Origin: Promethearchaeota archaeon
Lineage (GTDB): Archaea > Asgardarchaeota > Lokiarchaeia > Sigyniarchaeales > Promethearchaeaceae
Assembly (NCBI GenBank): GCA_014729055.1
Contig: WJKO01000843.1
Span: 1 to 7,531 of the forward strand
Direction: 5' to 3'
DNA: 7,531 nucleotides
Below, in pieces: positions 6,603-7,531 of this stretch (position 1 is the stretch's first letter; each line of letters begins with the position of its first letter). Both the position numbers and the translations under genes were made by a program. The notes under the pieces were generated by a model. That model saw only the letters and a list, made by a program, of their open reading frames with translations, did no database searches and was not told the DNA's origin.

Positions 6603-6631
6603 AATTTAAATAGCAAATTACATAATTTAAA
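6590..6631. repeat. 21-bp tandem duplication spanning a divergent promoter
   Basis: Unit A (6590-6610) and unit B (6611-6631) are adjacent direct copies that differ at one base (G at 6599, A at 6620). Each unit begins TAGCAAATT and ends CATAATTTAAA. Unit A contains the start of epimerase 3 on the minus strand. Unit B is a relic copy of the same start, in which codon 2 has become a stop (ATG TAA). The near identity suggests a fairly recent duplication. Confidence 0.9.
6605..6612 (+). promoter_or_regulatory. TATA-like box for the ferredoxin-like gene
   Basis: TTTAAATA matches the archaeal TATA consensus well. Its centre lies about 27 nt before the ATG at 6636, the distance expected of a leaderless archaeal transcript. 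No Shine-Dalgarno sequence precedes that ATG, in agreement. The box is formed by the end of repeat unit A and the first bases of unit B. Confidence 0.55.
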
Positions 6632-6634
6632 TAC
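6624..6634 (-). promoter_or_regulatory. TATA-like box for epimerase 3
   Basis: Read on the minus strand this is GTATTTAAATT-like DNA formed by the end of repeat unit B and the bases beyond. Its centre lies about 27 nt before the epimerase 3 ATG at 6602, again fitting a leaderless transcript. The two divergent promoters therefore interlock within about 35 bp, and each box lies close to or inside the start region of the opposite gene. Confidence 0.5.
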
Positions 6635-6635
6635 A

Positions 6636-6917
6636 ATGGGCAAAAAGAAGAGGAAAAGTAGTAAGAAATTTTCTAACAAAATCCAAAATATAAAGAATAA
6701 TTATAAGAAACAATTTCCGCATTTGGTTCGACGATTATGTATAAAATGTGGTGAATGTGGACGTAATATCTGTCCAGTCGGTGTAATTGAGTTTATTCCT
6801 ACTAAATATCCAAGATTTGATTTGTTGAAATGTACATCTTGTTTTAAATGCATTGAAATCTGTCAGTATGATGCAATCATACCAAAAGAGGCTCGATTGA
6901 AGAGTTTATTAATGTAA
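6636..6917 (+). CDS. Two-cluster ferredoxin-like protein with a basic N-terminus
   Basis: A 93-residue protein in which a lysine/arginine-rich head (MGKKKRKSSKKFSNK, then a helix to about residue 28) precedes a ferredoxin domain. Cluster one uses C35, C38, C41 and C46-P (spacing CX2CX2CX4CP). Cluster two uses C66, C69, C72 and C76 (CX2CX2CX3C, followed by Q where P is usual). Such domains carry electrons between cytosolic oxidoreductases. The frame stays open further upstream to 6453, but that part lies antisense to epimerase 3 and its translation merely reads the 21-bp repeat (SKLHNLN twice). A TATA-like box about 27 nt before 6636 supports this ATG and a leaderless message. The basic head is unusual for a ferredoxin and could bind an acidic partner or nucleic acid; this is a guess. 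Redox partner unknown. Confidence 0.75.
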   Translation: MGKKKRKSSKKFSNKIQNIKNNYKKQFPHLVRRLCIKCGECGRNICPVGVIEFIPTKYPRFDLLKCTSCFKCIEICQYDAIIPKEARLKSLLM

Positions 6918-6945
6918 AAATCATCAGCTAACTATGAAATACCTT

Positions 6946-6951
6946 AAAAAA
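6946..6951 (-). terminator. Short oligo-T tract behind proB
   Basis: Six A on the plus strand read as T6 on the minus strand, starting four nt past the proB stop in the 38-bp convergent spacer. This is a minimal archaeal-type termination tract. No hairpin is apparent. Confidence 0.3.
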
Positions 6952-6955
6952 CCTT

Positions 6956-7531
6956 TTAATAAAGAAATTCCATGTTTTCATGCGAAATAACTTCAAAAGT
7001 CTTATTTGGAAGTATCCCTTCCTTTTTTTGATCTAATCTCTCATTTATCACTTTTGAAGAGTAATTTGAAATCCCTTTAGCAAACGCTACGCCATTTTTA
7101 TCTGAGATTTGTACGATATCTCCCTCAACAAACGTTCCCTCTACTTTTCCAATACCAGGTAACAACAAGCTTGCACCTTTTTTTAAAGCTTTAATCGCAC
7201 CTTCATCAATTATAACATTGCCTGAAGCATTCGTTGCATACATCAACCAAATACTTTTATTAGGGAGTTTTTCAGCAGGTAAGAACAAAGTGCATTTTGT
7301 TTCTCCAAGGATAAGTTGATCAACCGCCGCATTTTCAACGGAGGTGATAACAACATAAGATCCACATTTCGAAGCAATGTCTGCTGCTAAGATTTTAGTC
7401 TTCATCCCACCTCTACCTGATTTACTGCCAGATTGTGCCATTGATATAATATCATCGTCAATTTCTCTTACCAAGTCGATAAATTCGGCAAAGGGGGAGT
7501 TCGGATGTTTTGTATACAACCCATCAATATC
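6956..7531 (-). CDS. proB: Glutamate 5-kinase, C-terminal part with PUA domain (partial)
   Basis: The reading frame runs open to the window edge, giving the last 191 residues of an enzyme that is usually about 260-370 long. Glutamate 5-kinase phosphorylates L-glutamate with ATP in the first step of proline synthesis. The visible part starts DIDGLYTKHP, the conserved 'LTD.DGLY..P' motif of the kinase domain. It continues with SGRGGMKTKILAADIA (visible residues 38-53), the counterpart of the usual GTGGM.TKL.AA, here with R for T. From about visible residue 104 a PUA domain follows: GNVIIDEGAIKALKKGASLLLPGI, then GTFVEGDIVQI and AKGISNYSS. The tail EVISHENMEFL matches the family end 'EVIHRDNM'. 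The TTG at 7517-7519 is not a start; the motif demands continuation upstream. No proA is seen downstream, so proA, if linked, must lie outside the window. Confidence 0.9.
   Translation of the reverse strand, partial: DIDGLYTKHPNSPFAEFIDLVREIDDDIISMAQSGSKSGRGGMKTKILAADIASKCGSYVVITSVENAAVDQLILGETKCTLFLPAEKLPNKSIWLMYATNASGNVIIDEGAIKALKKGASLLLPGIGKVEGTFVEGDIVQISDKNGVAFAKGISNYSSKVINERLDQKKEGILPNKTFEVISHENMEFLY

Noticed and set aside
6453..6635. Extended N-terminus of the ferredoxin-like protein (61 further residues)
   Set aside because: It would lie antisense within epimerase 3, has no ribosome binding site, and its last part is only a translation of the 21-bp repeat (SKLHNLN twice). The TATA-like box at 6605-6612 supports the ATG at 6636.
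7517..7519. TTG as start of a short PUA-domain protein
   Set aside because: The frame continues upstream with DIDG, part of the conserved glutamate kinase DGLY motif, so this is the truncated end of a larger ProB.
1..7531. CRISPR array, tRNA, rRNA, prophage or insertion sequence
   Set aside because: No regularly spaced repeats, no tRNA-like cloverleaf, no transposase or integrase and no phage proteins were seen on either strand.

Overview
The window is a low-GC (about one third by eye), densely coded piece of what looks like an archaeal chromosome. The archaeal signs are TTTAAATA-type boxes at the distance expected of a TATA box, two start codons with no Shine-Dalgarno sequence just downstream of such boxes, oligo-T tracts behind genes, and a small longin/roadblock-like protein (1741-2196, minus) of the kind abundant in Asgard (Lokiarchaeota-like) genomes. 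The Asgard assignment is an inference from this mixture, not a proof.

Layout. (1) 1-169: non-coding leader with a short hairpin; then a DUF302 protein (170-568, +) and a 320-residue sugar phosphate isomerase/epimerase-like TIM barrel (707-1669, +). (2) A two-way oligo-T terminator separates these from the convergent longin-like gene (1741-2196, -). (3) A 188-bp divergent spacer with a long interrupted inverted repeat. (4) A rightward run: alpha/beta hydrolase (2385-3221), MazG-like nucleotide pyrophosphohydrolase (3271-3636), and a second TIM-barrel epimerase (3636-4487) whose start codon overlaps the MazG stop. (5) A leftward pair meeting it tail to tail across 20 bp: a third TIM-barrel epimerase (5757-6602) followed by an overlapping M20 zinc peptidase/deacylase (4508-5776). 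(6) A divergent 93-residue 2x[4Fe-4S] ferredoxin-like protein (6636-6917, +), whose promoter is shared with the third epimerase through a 21-bp tandem duplication. (7) The C-terminal part of glutamate 5-kinase ProB (6956-7531, -), cut by the window edge.

The common thread is three distinct xylose-isomerase-like TIM barrels in 6 kb, each with the metal-binding Glu/Asp/His/Glu set visible. They are arranged with an amide hydrolase, an ester/C-C-type hydrolase and a nucleotide-cleaning enzyme. This suggests a small-molecule (probably carbohydrate-derived) catabolic or salvage island, but no transporter, kinase, aldolase or dehydrogenase is present to name a pathway. The most unusual DNA-level feature is the duplicated divergent promoter at 6590-6631: each copy supplies a TATA-like box about 27 nt from the start codon of the gene on the opposite side.
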